The position numbers and the translations under genes were made by a program. The notes beneath the pieces were generated by a model. That model did not search any database. It was not told the DNA's origin and saw nothing but the letters and a program-made list of their open reading frames with translations. Shown in pieces: positions 33,061 to 44,864 of a DNA stretch of 64,000 nt (its first letter is position 1; every line of letters begins with the position of its first letter). This stretch comes from Branchiostoma belcheri. Lineage: Eukaryota > Chordata > Leptocardii > Amphioxiformes > Branchiostomatidae. The stretch lies in contig NW_017804376.1 of assembly GCF_001625305.1 (NCBI RefSeq), positions 1,413,976 through 1,477,975 on the forward strand, written 5' to 3'.

Positions 33061-33525
33061 TAGGGCTGCGGACCGGTACACTGTACCGGTCCAATACCGT
33101 AAAAATCGTTTCGGTACAGGTCCAAAATACCGGATCATGAAGTAACGAGTATATACCGAAATAGCTAGTTTATACCATGTATATGACTAAAGATAGGTAA
33201 ATCCTACCACAAAGACGAAAAATTAGCACTGGAAAAGACGTAAACACCGTCGATTGATTTGAGATCCTCAGTCTCACGAGACATCGCGAGAGTGTGGCTG
33301 ATCCAGGGTTGTGATTGGTCAACAAACTCAAATCAGGTCAGAGGTCAGTCATTTTCCCTTCCCTCCAACACTTTATTATTGTTTCTGTGTCATGATTGAA
33401 AAAGTGAAGAACACGTGTTAATTTGTCAAATTGTTCAGGTACAGGTACAGGTCCGGACCTGTACCTAAACCTCTGTACCAGTACCTGTACCTGTACCTGA
33501 TGTTACGTTTAGGTACGCAGCCCTA
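33061..33525. mobile_element. Non-autonomous hAT-like element, 465 bp, with 8-bp target duplication
   Basis: Ends TAGGGCTGCG and CGCAGCCCTA form terminal inverted repeats, extended by ACC/GGT after one mismatch. GTGTGTAA stands directly outside both ends (33053-33060 and 33526-33533), a perfect 8-bp duplication typical of hAT transposons. The interior is made of GGTACAGGT-type and palindromic ACCGGTAC words and has no transposase. Confidence 0.85.
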
Positions 33526-33793
33526 GTGTGTAAAGATATGGAAAGAGATGTCATGAAACTACGCTTAGCCTACCGGCAAAATTTGCCCCTTCAAAATGCA
33601 GGAATAGCCAGAGTTTCAGAGGGTCAAGTTTTCATGGAACATGCCCACGGACCCCCCTCCCCAGGATCGCAGCGTCTTTTGCGCTCGACACAATATTCTG
33701 CCACACAAAATCGAGATGACGTAAAAAATTTTCAGGCTGGCAAGAACACTGATTCAACCATTGAATCACAAGTTCAATTCGCTTCTTTCTTTC

Positions 33794-34655
33794 TCAATTG
33801 ACCGTTTTTTCTTCAGACTTGCTGCCCCCGTATGTAGATGTTAGTCTCTCGTCCAGGTAGTCCCCAGCTTTGATCGGAGGGTACTTGTTGGACCCGTCCA
33901 GACTTGAGATCAGCGTGTCTTTGTTGGGATGTACGAAGAAGGCGATGGACCGACGATGGCTCTTCTGTCCTTCTTCAGTCTCTGGGAGAAGTACTCGGTG
34001 CATCTACAGACATGGAAGAAGTTAGAGATGAAGGTTATGATTTCTTTTACCAAACAATTAATTAATGACGGTGGTTTGATTCTGTTGTAGATGACTTAAC
34101 TAGGAAGAGCAGAGACTCCACTAGAGCATCTATTTTCCTACTTTGAAAATTTTACATTGAATCACAGAAATTCAGACGCAAACACGCACTCACATACAAT
34201 AGTATGTACCATGTCCAGGTGCGCCAGCCACTTTCATTTTATGTTAATGCTATACTTTATGTCATCTTTATGTTTACATTTGTATATGTTTTATGAGCAG
34301 CGGATTTACATAAGCACAACAAGTGCTTCCTATCCAATGCTCAAAAATCCATGTTTACATTTGTATATGTTTTATGAGCAGCGGATTTACATAAGCACAA
34401 GTGCTTCCTATCCAATGCTCAAAAATCCATGTGAATAAAATAAAATAAAAATAAATAAAAATCTCAAATTTGCTTCAGTGCCAAGGAAAGCTGTCAGGAG
34501 GCTGAAAATTGGCCCAGACCTTTGTTTTGCCAAGACCTACCAACAAACCAAATATCATCACTATCAATGTAGACCTTCTTAAGTCATGCTAGCCACAAAT
34601 ATCAAAACACAGACACAAAGACATACACACAAACACAGATACACACGCACACACA

Positions 34656-34699
<44 letters not shown>

Positions 34700-35588
34700 C
34701 AAACACAAATTGTTTTTCCTACCGTGGAGGCTAGTTTATCTGCTGTCCAGCGTTGCATGAGGTCCCCGATGTTGACCACCACAGTGTTGGGGATGGGAGG
34801 GGCAGGGACATACTTTCCCTCGCAGCTCTGCACCTGGATATCCAAAGATCAATCAGACAGAATACATGTTATTGAAAGCCCCCAAGACAGGACATTAAGC
34901 TACAATTCATTGTATTAGTTGAAGTACAACAGTTAGTACTAGTATTCCCATTCCCAGACCAATAGGATATTAGGGTTCATGATCACTATGACAACTAGTC
35001 CAATAGGAACTCAGGATTCTCTGTCACTATGAAAACCAGTCATCACAGCCTCCAACACTACAGTAACAGACAGTTTACTCTGTCTGACAATAGTATTGGT
35101 CCATGTTGGCAGATTTGCATGAATAAAACAGATTAGGATGTTCCCAATTCTCCTGACTTAGAGGTGTTGGTTATCAAGCTTCTACAGGTCTGACCAGTGG
35201 AAGGGCTGCTAGAAGCATAATTTAGCCAGGCTAAGTGACTTCCGTACAAAACACATGTACCTCTAACCCTCCGACAGAGTCCTGGAACAGGATGGTGATC
35301 TCGCCGTAGTCGGTGTGTTCAGCACAGCGGATCTGACCCGGCTTGACCCGCTCTGGGAGAGGGGGGTAGTGCAGGATGCGCATCATGGTGCCGTTAGCCG
35401 CTGTTCCGATCTTGTCATGCAGCGACAGGAAGTGAGAGACATTCTACAGGATACAGGAAGAAAAAGTCTACATTGAGAAAACACCAAAGGTTTTTCAGGG
35501 TTTCATACTGGGTGCTTACTATTTGAGTGATTGCTTTTTAATTTTCTGGGGGGTTTGAGTGCATGTGTGTTTGTGTGTGTTAGAGAGT

Positions 35589-35619
<31 letters not shown>

Positions 35620-37782
35620 CATGCAAGTGTGTGCGTGTGTGTGTGTGTGAGCATTGGTGCGTGTGATTCTAATGTCCTTCAATTTGAACACTACTGGTAG
35701 TTTATCATGATCATAATGATTCCAGTTACATAAAAACTACGCAAAAAGATCATTCAGGGCATTCAGGGGACCAATAAAATCTTGTTTATGTTGACAGGTG
35801 CTCATCACTATGGGCTGGATTCCTAATGCGTGTGTCAGTGGGAAAAATTATCCAGCAAAAAGTGGTCACATTGGCCAGGTGGTCCTTATGAACAGGTGGC
35901 CACTTGTTTGGTTATGGTTGTATAGGTTTGACTGCTCTCCTCAAAGTGCCCTCCCACAAAAATGAACCCAACTGCACATACATTACTACTGACATGACCA
36001 ACAATACAGACCTGGATGTTGAGTCCCCTGGCCATGAGCTCTATTATTCTGAGACTGAGCTGACGACATTTGTCATACAGCTGCAGGGACGCCTGCTCAA
36101 ACTCTGGTACCTCCTCACTCGGCCACATCTGTGGACAACAAAAATTTAGCAAACATTAGCTAACATTTGACTCATGGAATATATTTGGTTGATACTTCAG
36201 CTATTCTTCCTGTGGTCCTCACATTAAGATTAACACATATGTCTAGCATAGTCTTAAGTTAAAATGTCACTAGATCAAGGTTGAAACCAACAAAAACTGC
36301 TTTTGGTTTATACTCCTATTCACTCCTTACTTTGGCCATCTTCAGGAAAAGTGACCCACTAAATAAGACATTAAAGGCCAAATTTGCAAGCAAATAAAAC
36401 ATATTTCACTTCACTGAAAGGCTGAAGGTTAAGATGATGGTAGCTACCTTTTCTGTGGCGACCTGTGGCCTGACGTCGTAGCATTCTTTGATTCCTGGTG
36501 GCCGTTTGGTCGTCACTCTGTGTGAAGAGAAAAAACATACATGCAGTCAAACAATAAAGGAAAATGCAAGAAAAAAAAAAGTGACAATATTACTAGTATG
36601 CATTTCTTCTAATAGTTATCACCAAAAGTCTTAATATTTGTCATATTAAGACAGGCTTACCACAGTCATAGATGTGTCATCCAAAAGTCTCATGATGAAA
36701 AAGGTACTACCATATATCTTGTTAGATTTGTCATAGCTCCCATGAAAATCCTACAACAAGGAACTAGGCCATCTTGCCTTAGCTTACTTGCTTTTCTCAA
36801 AATACTTCCTGGAAGTTTAAAATCTTTAAGTAACAAAATGCTTGAGTGATAGTTCCTTTGTGTATCTCATTACCTGGAGGTCTAACCTTCATCAATGTAT
36901 CTGAAATCTTTGATTTCTTGTTTTTTGTATAAGTCTGATGTTACCACCCACCTCTCTCTCTCCAGATGGAGCCATCCATGGCTCATGGCCTTCTCCAGCG
37001 GTAAGGTGTACTTTGTCTTCACTTCTTCTGGCAGCTCAAAGAATCTACTGGAGGAGTCAAATGCCTGGGATACCTAGAAAAGGAATAGTAGATCAATTAT
37101 ACTGCATCATACTATTCATAGTGTACATGCAGTTTAAACTCAAAGTACAGTCAAACGTGTACAAGTGATCACCTCCACATAAGGACCACCAATGGCCAAT
37201 GTGACCATGGCCACTTTTGGGGGGGGTACCTTACGTGTAAATAATGTTTCCTATTGATGCAAGCATTTGAATCCTATATAGCAACAACCTGTCCACACAC
37301 ACCAGATTTTATTGGTCCCCTGGTGGTCTTCTTGGGCAGCCTTGACTCTACAATGTATTGTAAGAAACTTGCCTTTGATAGTGACTGTGCTAAGGCATAT
37401 TCCAATAGTACAAGTAGAAATATTTTTAGTGGTCTATCTATTATCTGCTGCCTAACATGATTTATAAAAATTGTATGTTCTCAAAAATTGTTTCCCGAGA
37501 TAATTCTGTAAGTCTATAGCTTTCTCTCTAGATTAAGGCTTCAACTTTAAGTCATAGGCTTACCAGAGCTGCGGGTATCCCGTGGTTGCGCAGATAAACG
37601 AATCCCACGGTGGAGAAAGCCTGGACCAGCCGTGAGGCGAGCGGCTGCAGCTGGTCCTCATCCACAGCTCCCTTCAGCAGACTGTAGGGGGAGAAGTCTA
37701 TAATCGGGATGTGCCCGTGGTCTTCTGGTGGGACGTCCCAACCATTGGGGGTGTGGCCGTTCTGTTGTGTGTGTGTCTCCAT
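33794..37782 (-). CDS. 2-oxoglutarate/Fe(II)-dependent dioxygenase, IPNS-like, copy C (7 exons, 343 aa)
   Basis: Exons: 37564-37782, 36952-37073, 36448-36517, 36012-36128, 35261-35443, 34723-34833 and 33794-34003. The N-terminal DIOX_N-like part contains GHIPIIDFSPY and VGFVYLRNHGIP. The catalytic jelly-roll part has the iron ligands His219 and Asp221 (EHTDYG) and a distal His276 (MHRVLLP). The 2-oxoglutarate-binding R-x-S motif is Arg291/Ser293 (RRSIAFF). The His-to-Arg spacing of 15 is longer than the usual 9-10 because of the PETEEGQKSH insert, which both copies share. This family oxidises small molecules using 2-oxoglutarate and oxygen; the substrate is unknown. The start METHTQQN matches the paralogue. 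TTCAG directly before GGATG looks like an acceptor, so an untranslated 5' exon is likely. Confidence 0.92.
34266..34437. repeat. Direct duplication of about 84 bp
   Basis: TGTTTACATTTGTATATG...CTCAAAAATCCATG occurs twice in a row, differing mainly by a 3-base ACA. It is followed by AATAAAATAAAA, so it may be the tail of a retroelement. Confidence 0.85.
34622..34698. repeat. (CA)n microsatellite in dioxygenase C intron 6
   Basis: Interrupted CA/GA dinucleotide tract just past exon 6. Confidence 0.95.
35561..35662. repeat. (TG)n microsatellite in dioxygenase C intron 4
   Basis: Interrupted GT tract between exons 4 and 5. Confidence 0.95.
35755..35934. mobile_element. CAGTCAAAC-ended MITE in dioxygenase C intron 4 (reverse)
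   Basis: GGGGACCAATAAAATCTTG...GTCACATTGGCCAGGTGGTCC...TAGGTTTGACTG. Confidence 0.65.
37148..37348. mobile_element. CAGTCAAAC-ended MITE in dioxygenase C intron 1
   Basis: CAGTCAAACGTGTACAAGTG...ACCTGTCCACACACACCAG...GCAGCCTTGACT. Confidence 0.7.
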
Positions 37783-37869
37783 CCCTGAACAATATTTAGA
37801 AGGACACAATATGGCATTCATGTGAAATGTGTATTTTTTCTAACAAACCATTATAGTGACAGTATGATG

Positions 37870-37968
37870 GTGATGTGCCCGTGGTCTTCTGGTGAGACGT
37901 CCCAAGGACTCCCAACCATTGGGGGTGTGGCCGTTCTGTTGTGTACATGTGTCTCCATCCCTGAACAA
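37870..37968 (-). pseudogene. Partial duplicate of dioxygenase C first coding exon
   Basis: It repeats 37707-37793: the TTCAG acceptor, the ATG (37958-37956), and codons through EDHGHI. A 10-base insertion and a 2-base difference shift the middle of the frame, and the two changes together restore it at WDVSPEDHGHI. It then stops matching at the rest of the exon. It could be a decayed exon copy or an alternative 5' exon. It lies only about 80 bases upstream of the real exon. Confidence 0.75.
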
Positions 37969-40222
37969 GATTTTCATAAGGAACAATGATACCTTACCAG
38001 TACCGAGGTGGTTTTAAAAAACTCTTTTAAATCTCCTTGCCAGTATCAACATAATTTTTACATCAATATGCATATTAACAATACAATGAACAAAATTGTC
38101 ACATAAGCTCTATGCTAGGTGCCAGACTGTTTCCACGGCCCACATACTACCGTAGGCCAACATGCCAACATGCCCCCAAGGAAATTATACCACACAGTCT
38201 GTCTGGCTAACTCTAGACGTGGGCCAAGCGTATGGGTCTGACATCTAGGCTACATGAGTTCAGTTGTCTAGAAGGTCACTGTGACACAGCACAAGTCATT
38301 TTGATAAATACAACATCACTGAGACATCAATACGATTTTAAGATCGGGAACAATCAGATTACAATCAGTACACTACAGGGTACGAAGCAAGCGTGTGTTT
38401 GTTTGCCAAAGGTTGCAAATATATATAACGTTACTAGGTCATTCTATGTGGGTCAACTTTCAGCTGCCAACTTTCACTTGACTAATGCACACAAACACAA
38501 GCGAATTATAAAACATTGCAACAAGACTGTTGTCTTATAAATTTCCACATATAAGTATGTTCACCAAGTTATATGTACAACACAATTTTCGTAAGACTAT
38601 TAAAAGTAGGTTATATTTGGTAAGACAACCCTCCCCGCCTACTTTTGCTTGCTTGAGGACTTCCCCCTTCGCGACCCTTTTTACTGGCACAATATTACGA
38701 TTGTATACTTACGATCGAAATCTCTGACAGTTTCTAACTGCTAATCTGGCGTCTGGTGATGTCGTGGTCCAATTTCCGTGTGTTTAAGGGGAGGAATTGT
38801 TGGTATTTAGCAGGTTTTCTGGTGTCATGTGGTAACGTTACAACAAGTCATGCCGGTGCATGCCCGGTCTAACATTTTCACCGCATAGAAACGCAATAAG
38901 ACACGGTCTAATTCTGTAGAGCAGAATATTTAAATGGTTTTAGATATTGCATATCTTTTCTGTCCTTAACAGAATATAAGATATATTTGTAAAGTATCAG
39001 AAATGTACCTGATATCATATTGAGTTTTATATTTCTTAAGAAAAAAGAAAGTGTGAAACACGTTTTGCTGCTATGTTTTAATTTCCTTGTAAAACACACA
39101 CAGCAACTTCGATGGTTTTTTGACGATTTTTTCCTCCAAATGTACCATCAAAACTTCCCTTCTTCGCCCCATCTTTTGCTTTTGTGCTCTGGAGATTATT
39201 TGTCATCAGCAAACTGCAAGATTTTGGTCTGTTTAGTAATATTATTTGAGGGAAGCTTCCGGAATCTTCCACGATCGGGGATGCACGCGGAGGTCAAAGT
39301 TGAACGACGTCACCAGGCTAAGTTTCAGTACGTATACCTCCAAGCAGATGTTGGGAATGAAGGTAATAACGTTTCGTGCCCGTCTGCTGTTCAGACATAG
39401 CAGCGCATGAGTGTGGGACAACGGGGCAACAAGAAAAAGGTGCAAAAATCTACCATTTCAACATCTGGTTGAATAAGCAACGCAAAAATAGAGAGAAATT
39501 AGAGTTTTCAGACTTCTGGTAAGTTTGTGTTTTGAGTTTTTGTGACATTCAAGTTCACCACTGAACTTCTATGAGTTCACAGACCTCCCTTATGTGTTTT
39601 GGGGTCTCATGAATGCATTGGAACTGTGGATTGGATTGTATGATGTAATTCAGTCGGGCATTACATGTGTCTTCCTGAATTCCTCCACATACCACCCACT
39701 TACTCCCAGCTATCTCACTATCACAAATGCTGATGATCTCACTTCACACAACAAACACACACACACACAAACCCACAACTTAACCACCCAAAACAATAAA
39801 CTAAATATCCAGTCATATTAAAGCTGTTTATTGTGTACCATGTTCATACACAAAGGCACTTTGATATGAAATATCAACAATAATATATAACGTTATATAT
39901 ACTTAAGTTATTGGTGCTTGAAACTATAGCTTCTATGATTGGGCAGTTTTGGGCCAATCAACAATAAGCACAGACATCTGCCCAGGATTACTTGTCATTG
40001 GTTACTCTGGGGCCAATCAAGGCTCCAGAATCAATTACTGCTGTCAGCTCTCTTCTGTGATTGGCTGTTACATGTTTGATTGACACCTTTGAATTAGCTT
40101 AAGTATGTTTCATACCATCATGTTGCTGTCAGTCACGTTTTCAGGTATTCTCCAGCATACTTATTGATACTGTCAGCTCTCTTCTTGGATTTGCTGTCAA
40201 ATGTTTGATTGACATGTTTGTA
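37969..40222. other. Spacer between the tandem dioxygenase genes
   Basis: It contains the likely promoter and 5' UTR of copy C (about 38000-38850), a fragment related to the 29003-29094 element (38115-38230) and a CAAGAAATC-type repeat (about 39489-39800). A plausible minus-strand AATAAA for copy D is at 39827-39832, 391 bases past its stop. The 126-aa frame at 39020-39400 is overlapped by antisense frames and shows no domain. Confidence 0.5.
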
Positions 40223-43200
40223 TTAGCTGACATCATATGTAGCCGTGAGTCTCTGTTTCAGGTACTCCCCAGCTGTGATTGGTGGATACTTGTTGGATCC
40301 GTCCAGGCACGTGATCACAGCGTCCATGTTAGGATGAGCAAAGAAGGCGATGGACCGACGGGCAGTTTTCCTCCCTTCCTCTGTTTCTGGCAGAAGAACT
40401 CGATGGCTCTGTAGAGCAATTGTAAGAAATAAGTTATACATTGTCAAAGGTAGGTATTCATTTGCAAAGGATAATGGAATTTCAACAAGGCAGGAGATGA
40501 AGTTATTGCTGTGGCAAGGATCAATAGCCTGGGTTCCATCCTGGTTAGTTTACGTCCGCTCCTACAATGGTTGGTGGTAGCGACTGTAGGAGCGGACGTA
40601 AACTAACCAGGATGGAACCCAGGCTAAAGGATCAAGGCATTATATCAAGATATATCTAATAATGTCCTTGCAAGGATCAAATGTTTTATAGTACTAGTAT
40701 GGGGTGTTTTGATGTAAAACAATAATACAGTGTTGCAGTTTCTTTTTGCTGTTTTATGTTGCCAAACCCAAATGATTCTTTTGATTGTAAAGTGCAGGGT
40801 AACAGAAGTAATACCACACGACCCAATGTTGTTGTGTTTGTTATTATTAGTAAAGCTAACACGCTGTATTGTTTCATACCGTAGACTTCAGCTTGTCTGA
40901 GGTCCAGCGTTGCATGAGATCTCCGATGTTGACCACCACAGTGTTGGGGATGGGAGGGGCAGGGACGTACTCCCCATCACAGTTCTGTACCTGGATAACA
41001 AAAAAATAAATCAGACACCATACAAGGCGATATTGTAGCGTAAACAAGAAGTCAGAAATGTCAGACTTCCGGGAAGTGTTGAAGGGTCCCTCATGCTATC
41101 CTCAGCTTTCTGAATGTTGGCCTCTGGTTCTCTGCCTTTGCCATAAATTCTTTGTCTGAACTTTAGACATTCTGCCTATCAATCAATCAATCTTCTCCCC
41201 ACCCATGTAATGTCAAACTGTCTGGACAGATAGACACACAGCTCTAGACACCCAAAACAATACTTCTGTTTGAGAACACATAAGGGATCAAAGTTAAGGG
41301 TCTCAGACTTCATTGACAACTTAAGATCAGAAGCCAGCCTGACAGAAGTAAAGGAAATCCAGTCCCTCATGGAGAATAGAGTGAAGTGGAGGATGCTTTT
41401 ACCAGTAAGTTTGGTTCAAGAGGGAGCTCGACCAATGAAAGTAAGAAATTTCATTGCACACACCTCTAGCCCAGCTACGTTGTCCTGAAACAGTAAAGTA
41501 ATGGAGCCATAGTCGGTGTGTTCTCCACATCTGATCTGTCCTTCTTTCACCTGTTCAGGGACAGGCGGGTAACGCAAGGTTCGCATCAGGCTCCCATTGG
41601 GTCCTGTACCTATCATACTGTGCATGGACAGCAGGCCTGCCTTATCCTAAACAAACAAACAAACAAATAAATGAAAACATTGCAAAGTCAACATTTAAAA
41701 CATTTCTTGCAATTTGTCCATTTGTATTTTCAAAGGCATTGTCCCTCTTTACTGCAATACAAATACTTCACCACCTATATTTCTCCCAGAGTGAAGAGGA
41801 CTGAATGTACTTGCAGTGCTACCTAGCAGAAGGAGGGAGTACTGCAGTCTAGCCTGCTCCTGTTGGATGGGGTCTTTAACCCCCGGTGGCAAGAGCTTGG
41901 TAAACACAGGCTATACCGCAGTCTGTTTGCTCCGAAAACTAGATGTTGCAAGTGAGTGGCGATTCAAGCCCTTCTGGCACCCTCTTCTTTTCCTTTCAAT
42001 CTCTGTCATCTCTGTCATTCATGTACCTACAGAAGCCTAAATACCTATTTTTCAGGAAATAAAATGCACACATGGGTCTTCTTGACATATACATGTAATC
42101 AAGTCAGTGTGGTCTGTAGCAAAAAGTATGTTTGGCACTAACCTGGATGTTGAGTCCCCTGGCCATAAGCTCTATTATTCTGAGACTGAGCTGACGACAT
42201 TTGTCATACAGCTGCAGGGACGCCTGCTGGAACTCTGGTACTTCCTCGTTTGGCCACAGCTATAAAAGGGGCAACACAGGTCAAAGTCACTGGACAAGAC
42301 ATGACTACTAAACAAGTAAGGTAAAGCAGTCATCCTCAACTCAACTCAGGTGAAGTATAATGCTTTTCCTGTAAGCTACTAGTGCAATAGCCAACAAGGA
42401 GGAGGCTTGAACAATAAAATGTAAATATATTACTATTTCTACAAAGCAATTGTTTCTCAGGTGACGACTACAGAGAGTTATGTGTCAAAGGGATCACCTT
42501 TTCTGTGGCATGTGGTGGCCTCACATTAAAAGCTTCCTTCAGGTCCCCTGGCCTTTCCATAGTCACCCTATAGTACACAGTACACAGATACATGTACAAG
42601 AAAAGCATTGCCATCATATGACAATTGCACAATGTATAAGTCTAAATCCCTCTTGCTATAAAATTGCAACATGATGTAACCCAACACTAGTCACCATGAT
42701 AATAGACTGTCTGGCCCAGGTTATTGACCTTTTGTGTTTGGAGAAGAGGAAAAACAATATGTTTTTCTTGTGTAAATGTTACAAATAAAACAATGTCAAG
42801 AAATGCAGCACAAAGAATTCCCCAGATACCGTTCTCTTTCCAAACAGACCCATCCATGGCTCTTGTCTGCAGGCCGCGAGAACTTGGTTTTCACTTCTTC
42901 CGGTAGAGCAAAAAACTTGTCTGCTAGCTCAAAAGTCCTGGACACCTACAACGCAATAGAGGGTAGCAAGAATGGAACGGTTTGATGTTTGAAATTTCAT
43001 CACTGTAAAAAAGAATTGCAATATATATGCAATTATATAGTATGTACGCCAATGAAGGTTAGGCATCAGGTAATGAGATAAAGGATTGTTTAACTACTCA
43101 AGCAACAGGATAAATTTTGAAAACAGTCAAATTTTCAGTTTTCACAGTGACAATTTTCAAAATATATCCAGTTGCTTGAGTAACATTTCCTTGTTTACAT

Positions 43201-43714
43201 GTATTTACTATGGGTAGAGAGGGCGACCATCAATGGACCAATGTCATGCTAATCAGCATCTTATTTGCATAATTACTAAACTAGCATTATCTGATAGCTT
43301 CTTGCTATGGCTCTCAAACCAGTTCTGTGCCTTGGCCTTCCGGAAGTCTGTGTCTGTGCAGGTGGGTCCATCCCTGCAGCTCACAGTGCATCAGGTGCTG
43401 GTTGGTCTGGGGGTCCTCTCTGCAGCTGTAGGCATAAACAAAAGGATACAACAACAAACTTTAGATATTCACATTGGTATGAAACCTGTCCTCACCAGAG
43501 CAGCTGGTATCCCGTGGTTACGGAGATAAACGAATCCCACGGTGGAGAAAGCCTGGACCAGCTGTGTGGCGAGCGGCTGCAGCTGGTCCTCATCCACAGC
43601 TCCCTTCAGCAGACTGTAGGGGGAGAAGTCTAGAATAGGGATGTGCCCAGGGTCTTCTGCATCATCGGCCCAGTTGATGGGGATAGGACCGTGTTCCTGC
43701 GGATTTGGATCCAT
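40223..43714 (-). CDS. 2-oxoglutarate/Fe(II)-dependent dioxygenase, IPNS-like, copy D (7 exons, 333 aa)
   Basis: Exons: 43496-43714, 42830-42945, 42498-42567, 42143-42259, 41464-41646, 40880-40990 and 40223-40408. All introns sit in the same places and phases as in copy C. Exon 2 is two codons shorter and the last exon lacks the SKSEEKT tail. Iron ligands are His217 and Asp219 (EHTDYG) and His274 (SHRVLLP); the 2-oxoglutarate R-x-S is Arg289/Ser291. The start is MDPNPQEH, preceded by TTCCAGG, again suggesting an upstream untranslated exon. Identity with copy C is uneven: exons 1, 4 and 6 are nearly the same at DNA level, while exons 2, 3, 5 and 7 are clearly diverged. The substrate is unknown. 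Confidence 0.92.
40525..40626. mobile_element. Perfect 42-bp inverted repeat (hairpin) in dioxygenase D intron 6
   Basis: 40525-40566 and 40585-40626 are exact reverse complements with an 18-base loop. The ends are TAGCCTGGGTTCCATCC. A diverged relative, AGCCTGG...CCAGGCT, lies at 57006-57085. Confidence 0.95.
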
Positions 43715-44696
43715 CCTGGAACAAGAAATCAAAGATTTGAGACATCCGGGACGACTTTTGGGTTTTTGTGAATTTGCCTACTCTTGCTGTCATCAAATTT
43801 TCTGCCAACAACTTTGGACTTGTCGGCAGGAAATTTGACGACACTGGATTACGTTGTCCGGAATTCTCTTTACACAGCATTCCCGCTGTCGCCAGTACCG
43901 CAATTGCAAAAGTCTGTGTCTAAAGTGGGCCCATGGCTCTTAGCCTCAAGATCCTCTTGACCTTTACCTCCTGTGTACTGTGACCTTTTGTGGTTAGGGA
44001 TTACCCCCACCCACCAGTGCTTTGATACCTAACGTTTACAGATCCTCCCTCCCCTCTCTCTATATATATGGCGGTAAACTTAAACCAAATGTATTAGATG
44101 TATGTGTACGTATTCTAGGAATACGGTCGGTATTAGTAGTAACGTTATATATTATAACTCGGAGCAAAATCAATAGATATATTATGTTACAGTAGCTCAG
44201 TCATCACAATTTTATATGTTCTCAAATAATTTGCACTGACACTGCGCGCAGTCTATATATACTGCTTGTGCAATGGTCAGATTCAATGCAACACAAAATC
44301 CCCAAAGCTGATCATGACTGACAAACCAAACTACAAAGGCACAAACCAATTCCTGCACGACGTCAAATCTCAAGGTCCACGTAACACATGCGTAAAGTTC
44401 GTTAAATTGACGGACAATTTAAGCAGAAGGGTAAAGTCCGACGTCCATACAGCTGAAAATTGACTGGGGGTCAAAGGTCATGTGTGCACACGCCTGATGA
44501 TACAGTCACTGTACAAATATAAAGTGACGTCCGTCGTACACATGACGTGCGTTAATGTTGACAGTGCGGCAAAGGTTAAGTAAAGTGGACACAGTCTATT
44601 GTGTGAAGTATCAATCAAAACGATAAGAACTCTCACACACGCAGGTGACGTCGGGGCCTGGTCGATACGTGCGAAAGTCCACGGCTACCTGTTGAA

Positions 44697-44864
44697 TACT
44701 CTCCAAGCAGAGGTTTGGGTTTGGGGTTATTTTTGGCGTATTTTTCACGGTGTTGGGTTGGGTGAAAAAAAAATTCCAGTGCAAAAGAGAAACCCCAATA
44801 AAAAAACCCCTAAAAACACGCCAAAAATAACCCCAAACTCAAACCTCTACCTGCTTGGAGAGTA
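44697..44864. mobile_element. Foldback element with TACTCTCCAAGCAG ends
   Basis: Left arm TACTCTCCAAGCAGAGGTTT...GGGGTTATTTTTGGCG and right arm in reverse; the arms match over about 42 bases apart from a 4-base GTAG insertion and one substitution. The loop is about 75 bases. Confidence 0.85.

Larger units (their letters stand above)
31655..33793. other. Intergenic region between convergent deacetylase B and dioxygenase C
   Basis: No gene is seen. Contents: a CAAGAAATC-family repeat (31744 to about 31980), a LINE 3' tail (about 31985-32160), AT-rich sequence with many scattered ACCAATCAG-like words (32560-32910), and a 465-bp hAT-like element with perfect 8-bp target duplications (33061-33525). 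The frame at 33526-33801 begins in the right target duplication and is not convincing. Confidence 0.6.

Noticed and set aside
34586..34918. His/Thr-rich 110-aa frame
   Set aside because: Translation of a CA microsatellite next to dioxygenase C exon 6.
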